Notes: generated by a model from the sequence alone, not told the origin. 64,000 nucleotides of DNA from Hyphococcus luteus (GCF_002943565.1 NZ_PJCH01000017.1:124001-188000), one strand, 5' to 3'; positions 1-9,315 are shown, numbered from the stretch's first letter. Program-made: numbers and translations.

Positions 1-2
1 TA

Positions 3-566
3 TGGGACGCGCAGGGCTGGTATGGCGGCGACATCAACAAGCTGTGGGTGAAGACCGAAGGCGAATATGATTTCAAGGCCGACGAATTCGAAGAGGCCGA
101 AGTCCAGGCCTTGTGGAGCCGCGCCATTGGCGGTTTTTTCGACGCTCAGGCGGGTCTGCGCCACGACTTCGCGCCGGGCGGCGACCGCACTTTCGCGGTG
201 GTCGGGCTTCAGGGCCTGACGCCCTATCTGTTCGAAGTGGATTCCGCGCTGTTCGTTTCCGATGACGGAGACGTCTCGGCGCGCATCGAGGCGGAATACG
301 AATTGCTGATCACCCAGCGCCTCATTCTTCAGCCACGCACGGAACTCAATTTCGAATTTCAGGACGTTCCCGAATACGGGCTCGGCTCGGGACTGTCGAC
401 TGCGGAAGTCGGCGCGCGCCTGCGCTATGAGATCAAGCGGGAATTCGCGCCTTATATCGGTGTTTCATGGGAGCGCGCCCTTGGCGACACGGCCGATTTC
501 GCCCGCGCCGACGGCGAGGATCCGGGCGGCGTGTCTTTTCTCGCAGGGGTTCGGATCTGGTTTTAA
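3..566 (+). CDS. copB: Copper resistance protein B (CopB/PcoB family), 3' part
   Basis: The frame is open from base 3 with no start in the window, so the gene begins upstream; the GTG at 48 lies inside the conserved part and is not the start. The visible 187 residues include a W-D-x-Q-x-W-x-G-G-D-x-N-x-L-W segment at the very beginning, typical of CopB, followed by alternating beta strands and a C-terminal aromatic residue (IWF), as expected for an outer-membrane beta-barrel. Family knowledge: CopB/PcoB proteins are outer-membrane proteins of copper resistance operons. The copper P-type ATPase starts 32 bp downstream on the same strand, so the two are probably co-transcribed. Confidence 0.85.
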   Translation, partial: WDAQGWYGGDINKLWVKTEGEYDFKADEFEEAEVQALWSRAIGGFFDAQAGLRHDFAPGGDRTFAVVGLQGLTPYLFEVDSALFVSDDGDVSARIEAEYELLITQRLILQPRTELNFEFQDVPEYGLGSGLSTAEVGARLRYEIKREFAPYIGVSWERALGDTADFARADGEDPGGVSFLAGVRIWF

Positions 567-598
567 AAACCGGCATAGAAGCAAAGTGAGGATGAAGC

Positions 599-2833
599 AT
601 GTCTCACGACGCGCATACCCATAAAGATCAGCAGACGGATGCTTGTTGCAGTGGCGGCGAAAGTACAGCCGAATCCGGCGGCAAATACGATACGGTCCCG
701 GCCGATTATCACGGAACCGTCTACACCTGCCCCATGCATCCTGAGGTGCGGCAAGTAAAACCCGGCTCCTGCCCGCTTTGCGGCATGGCGCTGGAGCCGG
801 AAAGCTTCGAAGCCGGCCAGGAAGAAGACACGTCCGAACTCAACGACATGACGCTGCGCTTCTGGGCGAGCGCCATCTTCACCCTGCCGCTTTTCATCTA
901 CGCCATGGCGGAAATGTTGCCTAACGCGCCGCTTCGGGACATTGCGCCGCCGGGCTGGGCGCAATGGATACAGCTCGCGCTGGCGACGCCCGTCGTTCTG
1001 TGGGGCGGCTGGCCGTTTCTGGCGCGCGGCGTTCAGTCCGTTCGCACCATGAACCTCAACATGTTCACGCTGATCGGCCTTGGCGTCAGCGTCGCTTATC
1101 TGTTTTCACTGGTCGCGACCGTCGCGCCGTCGGTCTTTCCGCCGGCGTTTCGCGGTCACGGCGGCGACGTTCCGGTCTATTTCGAAGCGGCCGCCGTCAT
1201 CACGACGCTGGTGCTGCTCGGTCAGGTGCTCGAACTGCGCGCGCGTAGCCAGACCTCCGGCGCTATCCGCGCGCTCCTGGAACTGGCCCCGCCCACAGCT
1301 ACGCGGCTTAATGAAAATGGCGAGGAAGAGGAAATTTCCGTCGACGATGTCGCCGAAGACGACCGCCTGCGCGTTCGTCCCGGGGAGAGAATTCCCGTGG
1401 ACGGCGTCATCGTCGAGGGCAGGAGCGCCGTCGATGAATCGATGATCACAGGCGAGCCCATGCCGGTAGAAAAAACGCCGGGCGACACTGTCACCGGCGG
1501 CACGATCAACGGAACCGGCGGCTTCGTTATGAAAGCAACCCGTGTCGGCAAGGACACGCTCCTGTCGCAGATCGTGCAGATGGTCGCCGAGGCCCAGCGC
1601 AGCCGCGCGCCGATCCAGCGCCTGGCGGACATCGTCGCCGGCTGGTTCGTGCCCGCGGTCATTCTCGCCGCTGTCATTACTTTCGTAGTCTGGAGCTTCG
1701 TCGGGCCCGAACCCGCGATGGCTTTCGCCCTTGTCAACGCTGTTTCAGTGCTGATCATCGCCTGCCCCTGCGCGCTCGGGCTCGCCACGCCCATGTCGAT
1801 CATGGTCGGAACCGGCAAGGGCGCGCGCGAGGGCATTCTCATCAAGAACGCCGAAGCGCTCGAGACTTTTGAGAAGGTGGACGTCATCGTCGTCGACAAG
1901 ACCGGCACGCTGACGGAAGGAAAGCCGAAACTGACTCTTGTCGAACCGGCCGAAGGGGTGACGGGAGACCAGTTGCTTTCCGCCGCGGCTGGCGTCGAAG
2001 CGGCGAGCGAACACCCGCTGGCCCAGGCGGTCGTTGCCGGCGCGCGCGAGCGCGGCGTTCAAATTCCCGAAGCCCAGGATTTTGACTCCGTCACCGGCGA
2101 AGGCGCGACAGCGACGGTGCATGGACGCAAAGTCGCCATCGGCAATGACAAGATGATGGCGCGGGCCGGCGCCGATACGTCCGCTTTCTCGAACAAAGCC
2201 GATGAAGCGCGGGCCGAGGGACAAACCGTCATATTCGTCGCCATTGACGGCGCGCTTGCCGGCCTTGTCGGCGTCGCCGATCCCATCAAGGAAACAACGC
2301 CTGAAGCCATCCGCGCGCTCCACCATGAAGGCGTGCGCGTAGTTATGCTGACCGGCGACAACCGGAAAACCGCCGAGGCTGTCGCGAAAAAAATCGGCAT
2401 CGACGAAATCCACGCCAATGTCTCGCCCGAAGACAAGAACCGCATCATCCGCGAACTACAGGAAGCGGGCGAAAGGGTCGCCATGGCCGGCGACGGCGTC
2501 AACGACGCCCCCGCCCTCGCCCAGGCCGATGTCGGCGTCGCCATGGGCACCGGAACCGATGTCGCCATGGAAAGCGCGGGCGTCACGCTCGTCAAAGGCG
2601 ATTTGCGCGGCGTTTCGCGGGCTTTGCGCTTAAGCCGCGCGACGATGCGCAATATCCGCCAGAACCTGTTTTTCGCTTTCATTTACAACAGCGCCGGCGT
2701 GCCGGTGGCGGCGGGGATTCTGTATCCCTTTTTCGGCGTTCTTTTAAGTCCGATGATCGCCGCCGCGGCGATGAGCTTTTCATCCGTGTCGGTGATCGGC
2801 AATGCGCTGCGCCTGAGGCGCGTCAAACTATGA
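599..2833 (+). CDS. copA: Copper-translocating P1B-type ATPase
   Basis: 744-residue heavy-metal P-type ATPase that would export Cu(I) from the cytoplasm at the expense of ATP. The N-terminus is short and His/Cys rich (residues 1-20). It is followed by a zinc-ribbon-like heavy-metal-binding domain (YTCPMHPEV at 42-50, CPLCGMAL at 58-65) rather than the usual ferredoxin-like MxCxxC domains. Eight membrane helices are expected. Visible motifs are TGE (284-286), the transmembrane metal site CPC (389-391), the phosphorylation motif DKTGT (D433), the SEHPLA motif of heavy-metal ATPases and GDGVNDAP (about 631-638). It lies 32 bp after copB and ends at a strong bidirectional terminator. Confidence 0.95.
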   Translation: MSHDAHTHKDQQTDACCSGGESTAESGGKYDTVPADYHGTVYTCPMHPEVRQVKPGSCPLCGMALEPESFEAGQEEDTSELNDMTLRFWASAIFTLPLFIYAMAEMLPNAPLRDIAPPGWAQWIQLALATPVVLWGGWPFLARGVQSVRTMNLNMFTLIGLGVSVAYLFSLVATVAPSVFPPAFRGHGGDVPVYFEAAAVITTLVLLGQVLELRARSQTSGAIRALLELAPPTATRLNENGEEEEISVDDVAEDDRLRVRPGERIPVDGVIVEGRSAVDESMITGEPMPVEKTPGDTVTGGTINGTGGFVMKATRVGKDTLLSQIVQMVAEAQRSRAPIQRLADIVAGWFVPAVILAAVITFVVWSFVGPEPAMAFALVNAVSVLIIACPCALGLATPMSIMVGTGKGAREGILIKNAEALETFEKVDVIVVDKTGTLTEGKPKLTLVEPAEGVTGDQLLSAAAGVEAASEHPLAQAVVAGARERGVQIPEAQDFDSVTGEGATATVHGRKVAIGNDKMMARAGADTSAFSNKADEARAEGQTVIFVAIDGALAGLVGVADPIKETTPEAIRALHHEGVRVVMLTGDNRKTAEAVAKKIGIDEIHANVSPEDKNRIIRELQEAGERVAMAGDGVNDAPALAQADVGVAMGTGTDVAMESAGVTLVKGDLRGVSRALRLSRATMRNIRQNLFFAFIYNSAGVPVAAGILYPFFGVLLSPMIAAAAMSFSSVSVIGNALRLRRVKL

Positions 2834-2842
2834 GACGTCCAT

Positions 2843-2874
2843 AAAAAAACGGCCCCGTTTTCAGGGCCGTTTTC
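2843..2874. terminator. Bidirectional rho-independent terminator between copA and rplA
   Basis: The perfect inverted repeat ACGGCCC / GGGCCGT is preceded by a run of seven A residues and followed by TTTT. It can therefore act as a U-tailed hairpin on either strand. It separates the convergent copA (+) and rplA (-). Confidence 0.85.
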
Positions 2875-2896
2875 CTGTAAACTGTTCGGCGACGAC

Positions 2897-3586
2897 TTAA
2901 GCGCTTGCAGTTTCGATCTTGACGCCTGGCCCCATGGTCGAGGAGAGCGCGATCCTTTTGAGATACGTGCCTTTGGCGCCTGCGGGCTTGGCTTTTGTCA
3001 CCGCGTCGATGAACGCTTTCACGTTTTCGGCGATGGCTTTTTCGTCGAAGCTCGCTTTGCCGACGCCGGCGTGAACGATGCCCGCCTTTTCGACGCGAAA
3101 CTCGACCGCGCCGCCTTTGGAGTCCTTTACGGCTTGCGCCACATTCGGGGTCACGGTGCCGACTTTCGGGTTCGGCATCAGGCCGCGGGGGCCCAAGACT
3201 TTGCCGAGACGACCGACGACGCCCATCATGTCCGGCGTTGCGATGACGCGGTCAAAATCCATGAAGCCGCCCTGGATTTTCTCCATGAGGTCTTCCGCGC
3301 CGACAATGTCGGCGCCGGCTTCCTTGGCTTCTTCGGCTTTCGCGTCTTTCGCAAAGACAGCGACGCGCACCGTGCGGCCCGTGCCGTTCGGCAGGGCGAC
3401 GACGCCGCGCACCATCTGGTCGGCGTGACGGGGGTCGACGCCGAGATTCATCGCAATCTCGATCGTTTCGTCGAATTTGGCGCTGGCTTTCGATTTGACG
3501 AGCGCAACGGCTTCTTCAACCGTGTGCAGTTTCTCGCGGTCGAGGCCTTCGCGCGCATTGCGGATTCTTTTTCCTGGTTTCGCCAT
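2897..3586 (-). CDS. rplA: 50S ribosomal protein L1
   Basis: 229 residues, the normal length for bacterial L1, a two-domain protein of the L1 stalk that binds 23S rRNA and represses its own operon in many bacteria. The start at 3586 ([15 protein letters not shown]) is chosen because it matches the family N-terminus; the open frame extends upstream only as an overlap with rplK. The conserved L1 signature around [21 protein letters not shown] is present. The gap to rplK is 5 bp, so the two are co-transcribed. rplJ and rplL, which usually follow, are not downstream; the convergent copper ATPase is there instead. Confidence 0.97.
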   Translation of the reverse strand: MAKPGKRIRNAREGLDREKLHTVEEAVALVKSKASAKFDETIEIAMNLGVDPRHADQMVRGVVALPNGTGRTVRVAVFAKDAKAEEAKEAGADIVGAEDLMEKIQGGFMDFDRVIATPDMMGVVGRLGKVLGPRGLMPNPKVGTVTPNVAQAVKDSKGGAVEFRVEKAGIVHAGVGKASFDEKAIAENVKAFIDAVTKAKPAGAKGTYLKRIALSSTMGPGVKIETASA

Positions 3587-3591
3587 GATCG

Positions 3592-4020
3592 TTACCCCTG
3601 CACCTCGAGGCCCATGGCCTTGGCCGAGCCCATAATGATCTTCGTCGCCGCATCGAGATCGTTGGCGTTCAGATCGGCCATTTTCGCTTCGGCGATTTCG
3701 CGGCATTGCGCTGCGGTGACCTTGCCGGCGACCGCTTTGCCGGGCGTTTGACCGCCCTTTTGCAGCTTCGCCGCTTTCTTGAGGTAGTAAGACGCCGGCG
3801 GCGTCTTCGTCACGAAAGTGAACGACTTGTCGGAAAAGATCGTGATGATCGTGGGGATCGGCATCCCCTTTTCCATTTCCTGCGTCTTGGCGTTGAACGC
3901 CTTGCAGAATTCCATGATGTTGAGACCGCGCTGGCCAAGCGCCGGGCCGATCGGAGGGGACGGCGTGGCCGCTCCCGCCGGCACCTGAAGCTTCAGGTAG
4001 CCTGAGATTTTCTTCGCCAT
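3592..4020 (-). CDS. rplK: 50S ribosomal protein L11
   Basis: 142 residues, the usual length for L11, which forms the GTPase-associated centre with 23S rRNA. The N-terminal lysine-rich start, the proline-rich [22 protein letters not shown] segment and the C-terminal RNA-binding domain are intact. The start codon at 4020 follows a GAGAAGG-like ribosome-binding site. nusG and secE, the usual upstream neighbours, are absent. Instead there is a roughly 650-bp intergenic region with its own promoter candidate and hairpins, which suggests the rplKA pair is an independent transcription unit. Confidence 0.97.
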   Translation of the reverse strand: MAKKISGYLKLQVPAGAATPSPPIGPALGQRGLNIMEFCKAFNAKTQEMEKGMPIPTIITIFSDKSFTFVTKTPPASYYLKKAAKLQKGGQTPGKAVAGKVTAAQCREIAEAKMADLNANDLDAATKIIMGSAKAMGLEVQG

Positions 4021-4194
4021 TTTATAGCCTTCTCGTTTGTGATGGCGGGACCGATTTAACAGCCTCCGCCCGTTGAAGGGCCGCGGTCCGGATTGGGCTG
4101 GACTTCACCCAAAACCTCCCGCGAAGGCGCAGGCTCTTAGAGGAGCCGGGCCCCGTTCGCAAGGGCGAAATCGCCGGAATGTCGGGAAAACAGC

Positions 4195-4237
4195 AAAAGA
4201 AAACGGGCGGCCTTTATGGGGGACGTAAGGCCGCCCG
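4195..4237 (-). terminator. Strong rho-independent terminator (minus strand)
   Basis: The 11-bp perfect stem CGGGCGGCCTT / AAGGCCGCCCG is followed on the minus strand by TTTTCTTTT. It lies between the rplK promoter candidate and the rplK start. It could end read-through from pdhC or the short transcript described above. Confidence 0.8.
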
Positions 4238-4305
4238 CCTTCGATACGCCACTGATACTCTACGCAACTGTACTGAAGAGAAACTGGCGGTGTCCGCCGC
4301 ACTCT
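4195..4305 (-). ncRNA. Candidate small RNA or attenuated leader upstream of rplKA
   Basis: The promoter candidate at 4312-4340 and the terminator at 4195-4237 would bound a transcript of about 110 nt on the minus strand. Within it a GGCGG-aca-CCGCC hairpin (near 4291-4279) precedes the terminator hairpin. No reading frame of note is inside. It could be a free-standing small RNA, or the 5' leader of rplKA with a conditional terminator. No RNA family was recognised and there is no direct evidence of transcription. Confidence 0.3.
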
Positions 4306-4311
4306 CGTGAT

Positions 4312-4340
4312 GTTATAAACTTACACACTTAAAGATGCAA
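4312..4340 (-). promoter_or_regulatory. Sigma70-like promoter candidate upstream of rplK
   Basis: Read on the minus strand, TTGCAT (4340-4335) and TATAAC (4317-4312) are separated by exactly 17 bp, in an AT-rich stretch of an otherwise GC-rich region. Transcription would start near 4305 and run towards rplK, which begins 285 bases further on. A terminator hairpin lies in between. Confidence 0.5.
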
Positions 4341-4677
4341 GGGCGCGCCGGGCGCCCCTCATGCGGGAGGAAGCATGAAGGGGCGGCGAGGCGGGATCAG
4401 CACGGGGGGAGAGAGATCGCTGACCGCCCCGCCTTCGCGCGGTAAACACAACGCCCTCGCGATGAGCAGAATATTGCAATCAATTGGCAAAAAGTTGCGG
4501 CCAAAATGTGTCGTTTTTGCGCCGCGGCATCACGAAATGTTATATTCTCCTACCACAGCTTTCGGGTCCATCAGATAAGATACTGATATTATTCAAGTTT
4601 ATCGAGCCCGCGTCGCGCCGCCCCTGAAGCCGCTTTTGTAACAAACTCGCCGCCGCTGCCTCTCGGCCCGCCGGGCC

Positions 4678-6033
4678 CTAAAGCAGCATCGCCGTGGGCT
4701 CTTCGATGAACGCCTTGAAGGCGGCGAGGAATTCGGCCCCAACCGCGCCGTCGACGACCCGGTGGTCGCAGGTCAGCGTCACAGTCATCACATTGCGAAT
4801 GACCATCTCGCCATTGCGGACGACTGCACGCTCCTCGCCGGCGCCCACGGACATGATCGCGCCGTGAGGCTGGTTCACGATGGAGGCGAAGCTCTTGATC
4901 CCGAACATGCCGAGATTGGAGACCGAGAAGGTGCCGCCCTGATATTCTTCGGGCTTCAGCTTCTTCTGGCGGGCGCGGCTCGCCATGTCCTTGATCTCGG
5001 TGGAAATCTCTTTCAGGCCCTTTTCTTCCGCCTTCCAGACGATGGGCGTGATCAGCCCGCCTTCGATGGCGACGGCGACGCCGATATCGGCGTGCTTGTG
5101 GAGGAGCAGCGCTTCGTCCGTATAAGTCGCATTGGCCTGGGGCACTTTCATCAGCGCCATGGCCGAGGCCTTGATGATGAAATCGTTCACCGACAGCTTG
5201 AACGTCCCCTCGCCTTCCTTCGGCGACGTCGCATTGAGCGCCGCGCGCGCTTCCAGAAGCCGGTCGAGCTCGACGTCGATATTGAGCGGGAAGTGCGGGA
5301 CTTCCTGGTTGAAGCTCTGGGTCAGGCGCTTGGCGATGGTCTTGCGCATGCCGTCGAGCTTGACCGCAGTGTAGCTGTCTTCCGGATAGAGCCGCGCATC
5401 GACCGAGGCCGGCGCGATCTGCGCCGGCGCGGCGGCGGCTTTGCCCGTTCCTTCCTTCAGGGCTTTTTCCACGTCGCGCTTGACGATGCGGCCATGGGGC
5501 CCCGTGCCGGACAGCGCTGATAAATCGAGCCCTTCATTCTCCGCGATGCGCTTGGCCAAGGGCGACGCGAAAATGCGGCCGTTCGATTTCTGCGCCGGCT
5601 TCTCCTCCCCCGCTCGCGGGGGAGGTGTCGACGCAGTCGACGGAGGGGGTGTTTTGTCGCTTACCCCCTCAGTCCGCTTCGCGGACAGCTCCCCCGCAGG
5701 CGGGGGAGCGGATTCTCCGTTCGGCTTCGACGTTTCAGCCGCGCCGCCGCCATTCTGCAGCGCGCTCACATCAATATCGTCGGCGCTTTCACCCTCTTCG
5801 AGCAGCACGGCGATCGGGGCGTTGACCTTCACATTCTCCGTGCCTTCGGAAACGATGATCTTGCCAACGGTGCCTTCATCCACCGCCTCCACTTCCATCG
5901 TGGCTTTGTCGGTCTCGATCTCGGCGATGACGTCGCCGGACGAAACCGTATCGCCTTCCTTAACGTTCCATTTGGAAAGCGTGCCTTCCTCCATGGTCGG
6001 CGACAGGGCGGGCATCAGGATCGGGGTTGGCAT
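4678..6033 (-). CDS. pdhC: Pyruvate dehydrogenase E2, dihydrolipoamide acetyltransferase
   Basis: 451 residues. It transfers the acetyl group from lipoyl to CoA and forms the core of the pyruvate dehydrogenase complex. Order: lipoyl domain (about 1-80, lipoyl lysine K43 in ETDKATME), a flexible linker, the peripheral-subunit-binding domain (about 154-190, [21 protein letters not shown]), and the acyltransferase domain with the catalytic DHRVVDGA motif near the C-terminus. The Pro/Ala-type linker at about residues 109-143 is translated from a palindromic repeat element (5604-5708), which keeps the frame open. It starts 5 bp after pdhB on the same strand. Confidence 0.95.
   Translation of the reverse strand: MPTPILMPALSPTMEEGTLSKWNVKEGDTVSSGDVIAEIETDKATMEVEAVDEGTVGKIIVSEGTENVKVNAPIAVLLEEGESADDIDVSALQNGGGAAETSKPNGESAPPPAGELSAKRTEGVSDKTPPPSTASTPPPRAGEEKPAQKSNGRIFASPLAKRIAENEGLDLSALSGTGPHGRIVKRDVEKALKEGTGKAAAAPAQIAPASVDARLYPEDSYTAVKLDGMRKTIAKRLTQSFNQEVPHFPLNIDVELDRLLEARAALNATSPKEGEGTFKLSVNDFIIKASAMALMKVPQANATYTDEALLLHKHADIGVAVAIEGGLITPIVWKAEEKGLKEISTEIKDMASRARQKKLKPEEYQGGTFSVSNLGMFGIKSFASIVNQPHGAIMSVGAGEERAVVRNGEMVIRNVMTVTLTCDHRVVDGAVGAEFLAAFKAFIEEPTAMLL
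5604..5708. repeat. Bipartite palindromic repeat inserted in frame in pdhC
   Basis: Order on the plus strand: a GC hairpin (CCTCCCCCG/CGGGGGAGG type, 5604-5625), a second hairpin (GTCGAC..GTCGAC, about 5627-5640), GGAGGGGGT, the short spacer GTTTTGTCGCTT, ACCCCCTC, a third hairpin (AGTCCGC/GCGGACA, about 5671-5687) and a final GC hairpin (CTCCCCCGC..GCGGGGGAG, 5689-5708). The two halves are near mirror images. Its reading in the minus frame gives about 35 residues of the E2 linker. The same architecture recurs at 37775-37919. Confidence 0.85.
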
Positions 6034-6038
6034 TATAT

Positions 6039-7445
6039 TCAGTCCTTATACATCACGACCTTGACGGCCTTGACGATTTTGTCCGCATTCGGAAGGCTCA
6101 TGACTTCGAGATTGGCGGCGTAAGCCAACGGCGCGTCTTCCTGGCAAACGCGCGCGGGCGGCGCATCGAGATAATCGAACGCATGTTGCGTGACCTGCCA
6201 GCCGACTTCCGCGCCGACGCCGCAAGGGGCCCAGCCTTCCTCCACGGTGACGACGCGGTTGGTTTTCTTCACGGACTCCAGCACCGTCTCGATATCCATG
6301 GGCCGCAGCGTCCTGAGATCCACGACCTCCGCCGAAACCCCTTCTTCTGAAAGTTTCTCCGCCGCTTCGAGTGCGAACTTCACGCCGCGCGAATAAGTGA
6401 CGATAGTGACGTCCGATCCTTCGCGCGCGATTTTCGCCTTGCCGATGGGCAGCACCCAGTCTTCGACATCGGGCACGTCCATCGCATCGCCGTAAAGCAA
6501 TTCATGTTCGAGAAAGACGACCGGGTTCGGGTTGCGAATCGCTGCTTTCAGCAAGCCTTTCGCGTCCGACGCGGAATAAGGCGCGATCACGATGAGGCCC
6601 GGCACATGCGCATACCACGGCGCATAATCCTGTGAGTGCTGGGCGCCGACGCGGCTCGCAGCGGCGTTCGGTCCGCGGAAGACGATCGGCGAGCCCATCT
6701 GCCCGCCCGACATATAGCGCGTTTTCGCCGCGGAGTTGATGACGTGATCGATCGCCTGCATGGCGAAGTTCCAGGTCATGAATTCAACGATGGGTTTGAG
6801 GCCCGCGAAAGCCGCGCCGACGCCGAGACCGGCGAAGCCATATTCCGTAATCGGCGTATCGACCACGCGCTTCGGCCCGAATTCATCGAGGAGCCCGCGC
6901 GAAACTTTGTAAGCGCCTTCATATTCCGCGACTTCCTCGCCCATCAGGAAAACGTCGCCGTCGCGACGCATCTCCTCGGCCATGGCGTCGCGCAGCGCGT
7001 CGCGGATCGTGGTCTCGACCATCTGAACGTCGTCGGGAAGCTCGGGATCGGCGGCGGCCGTCACCGCCGGCTGCGGCGTCGCGGCTTCTTCTTCCTTGTC
7101 GTCGCTCTCATCGTCGGCGTCGTCCTGCGCCGCGTCCTGCTTGCCCTCGTCCGAAGCGGCGGCGCCGTTCAGCTTGGACATATCGATATCGTCGGCGCTC
7201 TCGCCTTCCTCGACGAGGACGGCAATGGGGTCGTTAACCTTCACATTCTCCGTGCCCTCGGGGACGATGATCTTGCCGACGACGCCCTCGTCCACCGCCT
7301 CGACCTCCATCGTGGCCTTGTCGGTCTCAATTTCAGCGATGACGTCGCCCGATGAAACCGTATCCCCTTCCTTGACGTTCCACTTGGAGAGGGTGCCTTC
7401 TTCCATGGTGGGAGAAAGCGCAGGCATGAGAATCGGCGTTGGCAT
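6039..7445 (-). CDS. pdhB: Pyruvate dehydrogenase E1 beta subunit with N-terminal lipoyl domain
   Basis: 468 residues. The N-terminal 80 residues are a lipoyl domain (K43 in ETDKATME) almost identical to that of pdhC. An acidic Ala/Asp/Glu linker follows (about 95-130), then a complete transketolase-like E1-beta domain (from about 140; [16 protein letters not shown], then [16 protein letters not shown] near the C-terminus). Lipoylated E1-beta is a known feature of many alphaproteobacterial PDH complexes. pdhA, normally directly upstream, is absent: the next gene upstream is divergent and unrelated, so E1 alpha must be encoded elsewhere. Together with pdhC it forms a two-gene operon. Confidence 0.95.
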   Translation of the reverse strand: MPTPILMPALSPTMEEGTLSKWNVKEGDTVSSGDVIAEIETDKATMEVEAVDEGVVGKIIVPEGTENVKVNDPIAVLVEEGESADDIDMSKLNGAAASDEGKQDAAQDDADDESDDKEEEAATPQPAVTAAADPELPDDVQMVETTIRDALRDAMAEEMRRDGDVFLMGEEVAEYEGAYKVSRGLLDEFGPKRVVDTPITEYGFAGLGVGAAFAGLKPIVEFMTWNFAMQAIDHVINSAAKTRYMSGGQMGSPIVFRGPNAAASRVGAQHSQDYAPWYAHVPGLIVIAPYSASDAKGLLKAAIRNPNPVVFLEHELLYGDAMDVPDVEDWVLPIGKAKIAREGSDVTIVTYSRGVKFALEAAEKLSEEGVSAEVVDLRTLRPMDIETVLESVKKTNRVVTVEEGWAPCGVGAEVGWQVTQHAFDYLDAPPARVCQEDAPLAYAANLEVMSLPNADKIVKAVKVVMYKD

Positions 7446-7741
7446 TGATTTGTCTCGACTTTCCGAGTGTGAGCGCTGAGTCAGCCTCTTCCTACCCGCA
7501 AGGCATGGAAGCGGACAAGAGAGAATTTGCGCAGCTGGGTCCAGATATTATACGCAATATAGCGGTTTTGGGGCCCCGCCGCGCCCGGAAACCGGCGCCG
7601 GGCGGGCGGGCCAAATCCTGTTGCATTCGCGCCTTAACCATAGAAAATCCCGGCGGTTTGACGCAGAGCAAAAATCCGGGCCCGGCTTGGATTATGCATC
7701 CGCTGCAGTAGATAGTGTGTTCAGCGCGAGTGAGGCGTAAA
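7446..7741. other. Divergent intergenic region between pdhB and an oxygenase gene
   Basis: 296 bp that must carry promoters in both directions. An AT-rich stretch (ATATTATACGCAATATAG, about 7545-7562) interrupts GC-rich sequence. A TTGACG at 7659-7664 could be a -35 element for the plus-strand gene, but no well-spaced -10 was found. The short overlapping frames here have no support. Confidence 0.4.
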
Positions 7742-8584
7742 ATGTCGTATCTTCCATCCAACCCGTCGGACCCGACCCTTTTCAGCTACGACGCCGTGAA
7801 GGATCTCGGCAAGGAGCTGCATGAGGCCTATGCGGCCGGCGATCCGTTCCCTCATATCGCGATCGACAATTTCCTCCCCAACGACCTGATCGAGCTTTGC
7901 ATCGAGAAATTCCCGAAAGGCCCTGACCCGGAGAGCGTCAGCTTCGACCGCGACCAGGAACGCTATAAGACGAGCTATCATCCGGACTATATGGAGCCGG
8001 CGTTGCGACACCTGTTCTATTCGCTGAACTCGCGCCCTTTCATCAAGATCGTGGAGAACATCACCGGCATCAAAGGTCTTGTGCCCGATCCTTATTTCCT
8101 CGGCGGCGGCTTTCACGAGACGCGTCAGGGCGGGCATCTCGACATGCACGCCGATTTTAACCATCACAAACCGCTCGATCTCGAACGGCGCGTCAATGTC
8201 CTGATTTATCTCAACCGCGACTGGAAGGTCGAATATGGCGGCGCGCTCGAGCTCTGGAAAACGGACATGTCCGAACAGGTCCAGGAAATCGCGCCGATCG
8301 CCAATCGCTGCGTGATGTTCACGACCACGGGCAAATCCATGCACGGCCACCCCCAGCCGATCAATCATCCGGACGGCGAATCGCGGCGGTCGATTGCGCT
8401 TTATTATTACACGCCGACATGGGACCCCGCGAAGGCCTCGAAGACCACGCAATTCTTTGCGCGGCCGGGCACGCATGACCGCTATGACTGGCAGGTGCGG
8501 TCAAACGAGATCCTCGGCGATTTCCTGCCGCCCATTCTCAACCGCCAGATCGCCAAGGTGCGCCGGCGCCTGCGCGCCCATTAG
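7742..8584 (+). CDS. 2OG-Fe(II) oxygenase superfamily protein
   Basis: 280 residues with the jelly-roll oxygenase pattern of the prolyl 4-hydroxylase-like group. There is a GGHLDMHADF segment giving an HxD iron motif (H132/D134 or H136/D138), a distal His in MHGHPQP (H201/H203) and an Arg (R215) suited to bind 2-oxoglutarate. The start at 7742 is preferred over an upstream GTG because it follows a GTGAGG ribosome-binding site. Members of this family hydroxylate proteins or small molecules; the substrate cannot be told from sequence. It stands alone, divergent from pdhB. Confidence 0.8.
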   Translation: MSYLPSNPSDPTLFSYDAVKDLGKELHEAYAAGDPFPHIAIDNFLPNDLIELCIEKFPKGPDPESVSFDRDQERYKTSYHPDYMEPALRHLFYSLNSRPFIKIVENITGIKGLVPDPYFLGGGFHETRQGGHLDMHADFNHHKPLDLERRVNVLIYLNRDWKVEYGGALELWKTDMSEQVQEIAPIANRCVMFTTTGKSMHGHPQPINHPDGESRRSIALYYYTPTWDPAKASKTTQFFARPGTHDRYDWQVRSNEILGDFLPPILNRQIAKVRRRLRAH

Positions 8585-8599
8585 AGCGGCGGCCTCCTG

Positions 8600-8641
8600 C
8601 GGACTTGCGGTCTCCGGACTTGCAATCTCCGGACTTGCGGG
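8600..8641 (+). repeat. Short tandem repeat, 15-bp unit, about 2.8 copies
   Basis: Three consecutive units begin with CGGACTTGC (at 8600, 8615 and 8630) in the gap between the oxygenase gene and secG. It is short and imperfect, and no function is apparent. Confidence 0.7.
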
Positions 8642-8784
8642 GGCGCCGGGTTTCCTTTAAGTCCCGGCCCCCTCCGGCCGTCCCGGCAAAGGCCCGCCTT
8701 TTACGGGCCCGCCTTTGACATCGGCGTCCGGCCCCCTAAATAGAGCCCGCCGGGCGAGACAGCCCTGAGGGCGGAGACCTTCGC

Positions 8785-9315
8785 ATGACCGTCGTTATTC
8801 TGACCATCCATTCCCTTATCGTGCTGGCGCTGATCGGCGTGGTGCTGCTGCAGCGTTCCGACGGGGGCGCGCTCGGTCTCGGCGGCGGCGGGGGCGGCGG
8901 CGGTTTCATGACCGGCCGCGGCGCGGCGAATGCGCTCACCCGCACGACCGCGATTCTGGCGGCGGCGTTTTTCGCCACCTCGGTGGTTCTGGCGATTCGC
9001 GCCGGGACCGGCGACAACTCCGATGCGGTTCTCGACGAACTGACCGGCGCGGAGACCCAGGCCCCGGCAGAGGAGCCGCAATCCAGCGGCGAAATGTCGA
9101 CCGAAGACATCCTGAATTCTCTGGGCGCGGAAGACGAAGCCGCTCCGGCGCCCGAAACGACGGAAGACCTCCTGAACGCGGAGGGTGTCGACGCCCCCTC
9201 CGCCAATACAGAGCCTGCGCAGGAAGCTCCGACGGGCGCGGCCGACGCGCCCGAAAACGCCGGCGAACCGCAGCCGGGAACGGACGAGACGACCACCGAC
9301 GGGCCGAACCGCTAA
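8785..9315 (+). CDS. secG: Preprotein translocase subunit SecG
   Basis: 176 residues. The first 75 are the SecG domain: an N-terminal helix (VVILTIHSLIVLALIGVVLLQ), a Gly-rich GGGGGGGFMTGR loop and a second helix (TTAILAAAFFATSVVLAI). SecG is the accessory membrane subunit of SecYEG. The remaining 100 residues form an acidic, low-complexity tail rich in Ala, Glu, Pro and Thr, longer than in E. coli SecG (110 residues in total) but common in alphaproteobacteria. secG directly before pyrG is conserved order in this class; tpiA, often upstream, is missing here. Confidence 0.93.
   Translation: MTVVILTIHSLIVLALIGVVLLQRSDGGALGLGGGGGGGGFMTGRGAANALTRTTAILAAAFFATSVVLAIRAGTGDNSDAVLDELTGAETQAPAEEPQSSGEMSTEDILNSLGAEDEAAPAPETTEDLLNAEGVDAPSANTEPAQEAPTGAADAPENAGEPQPGTDETTTDGPNR

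Larger units (their letters stand above)
4021..4677. other. Long intergenic region between pdhC and rplK
   Basis: 657 bp without a credible gene; the short frames here (for example 4105-4302 and 4375-4578) have no family features. It contains a minus-strand promoter candidate (4312-4340), a strong minus-strand terminator (4195-4237) and inverted repeats at about 4342-4384 (GGGCGC/GCGCCC, then CCTCATGC/GCATGAAGG). An AT-rich patch lies at about 4460-4600. It separates the end of the pdh operon from rplKA, both on the minus strand. Confidence 0.6.

Noticed and set aside
4678-7445. Recent duplication or gene conversion of the lipoyl domains
   Set aside because: The DNA differs at many silent positions although the proteins are nearly identical, so the duplication is old and kept by selection.
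7492-7761. 89-codon minus-strand frame upstream of pdhB
   Set aside because: It covers the divergent promoter region and overlaps the start of the oxygenase gene; no homology pattern.
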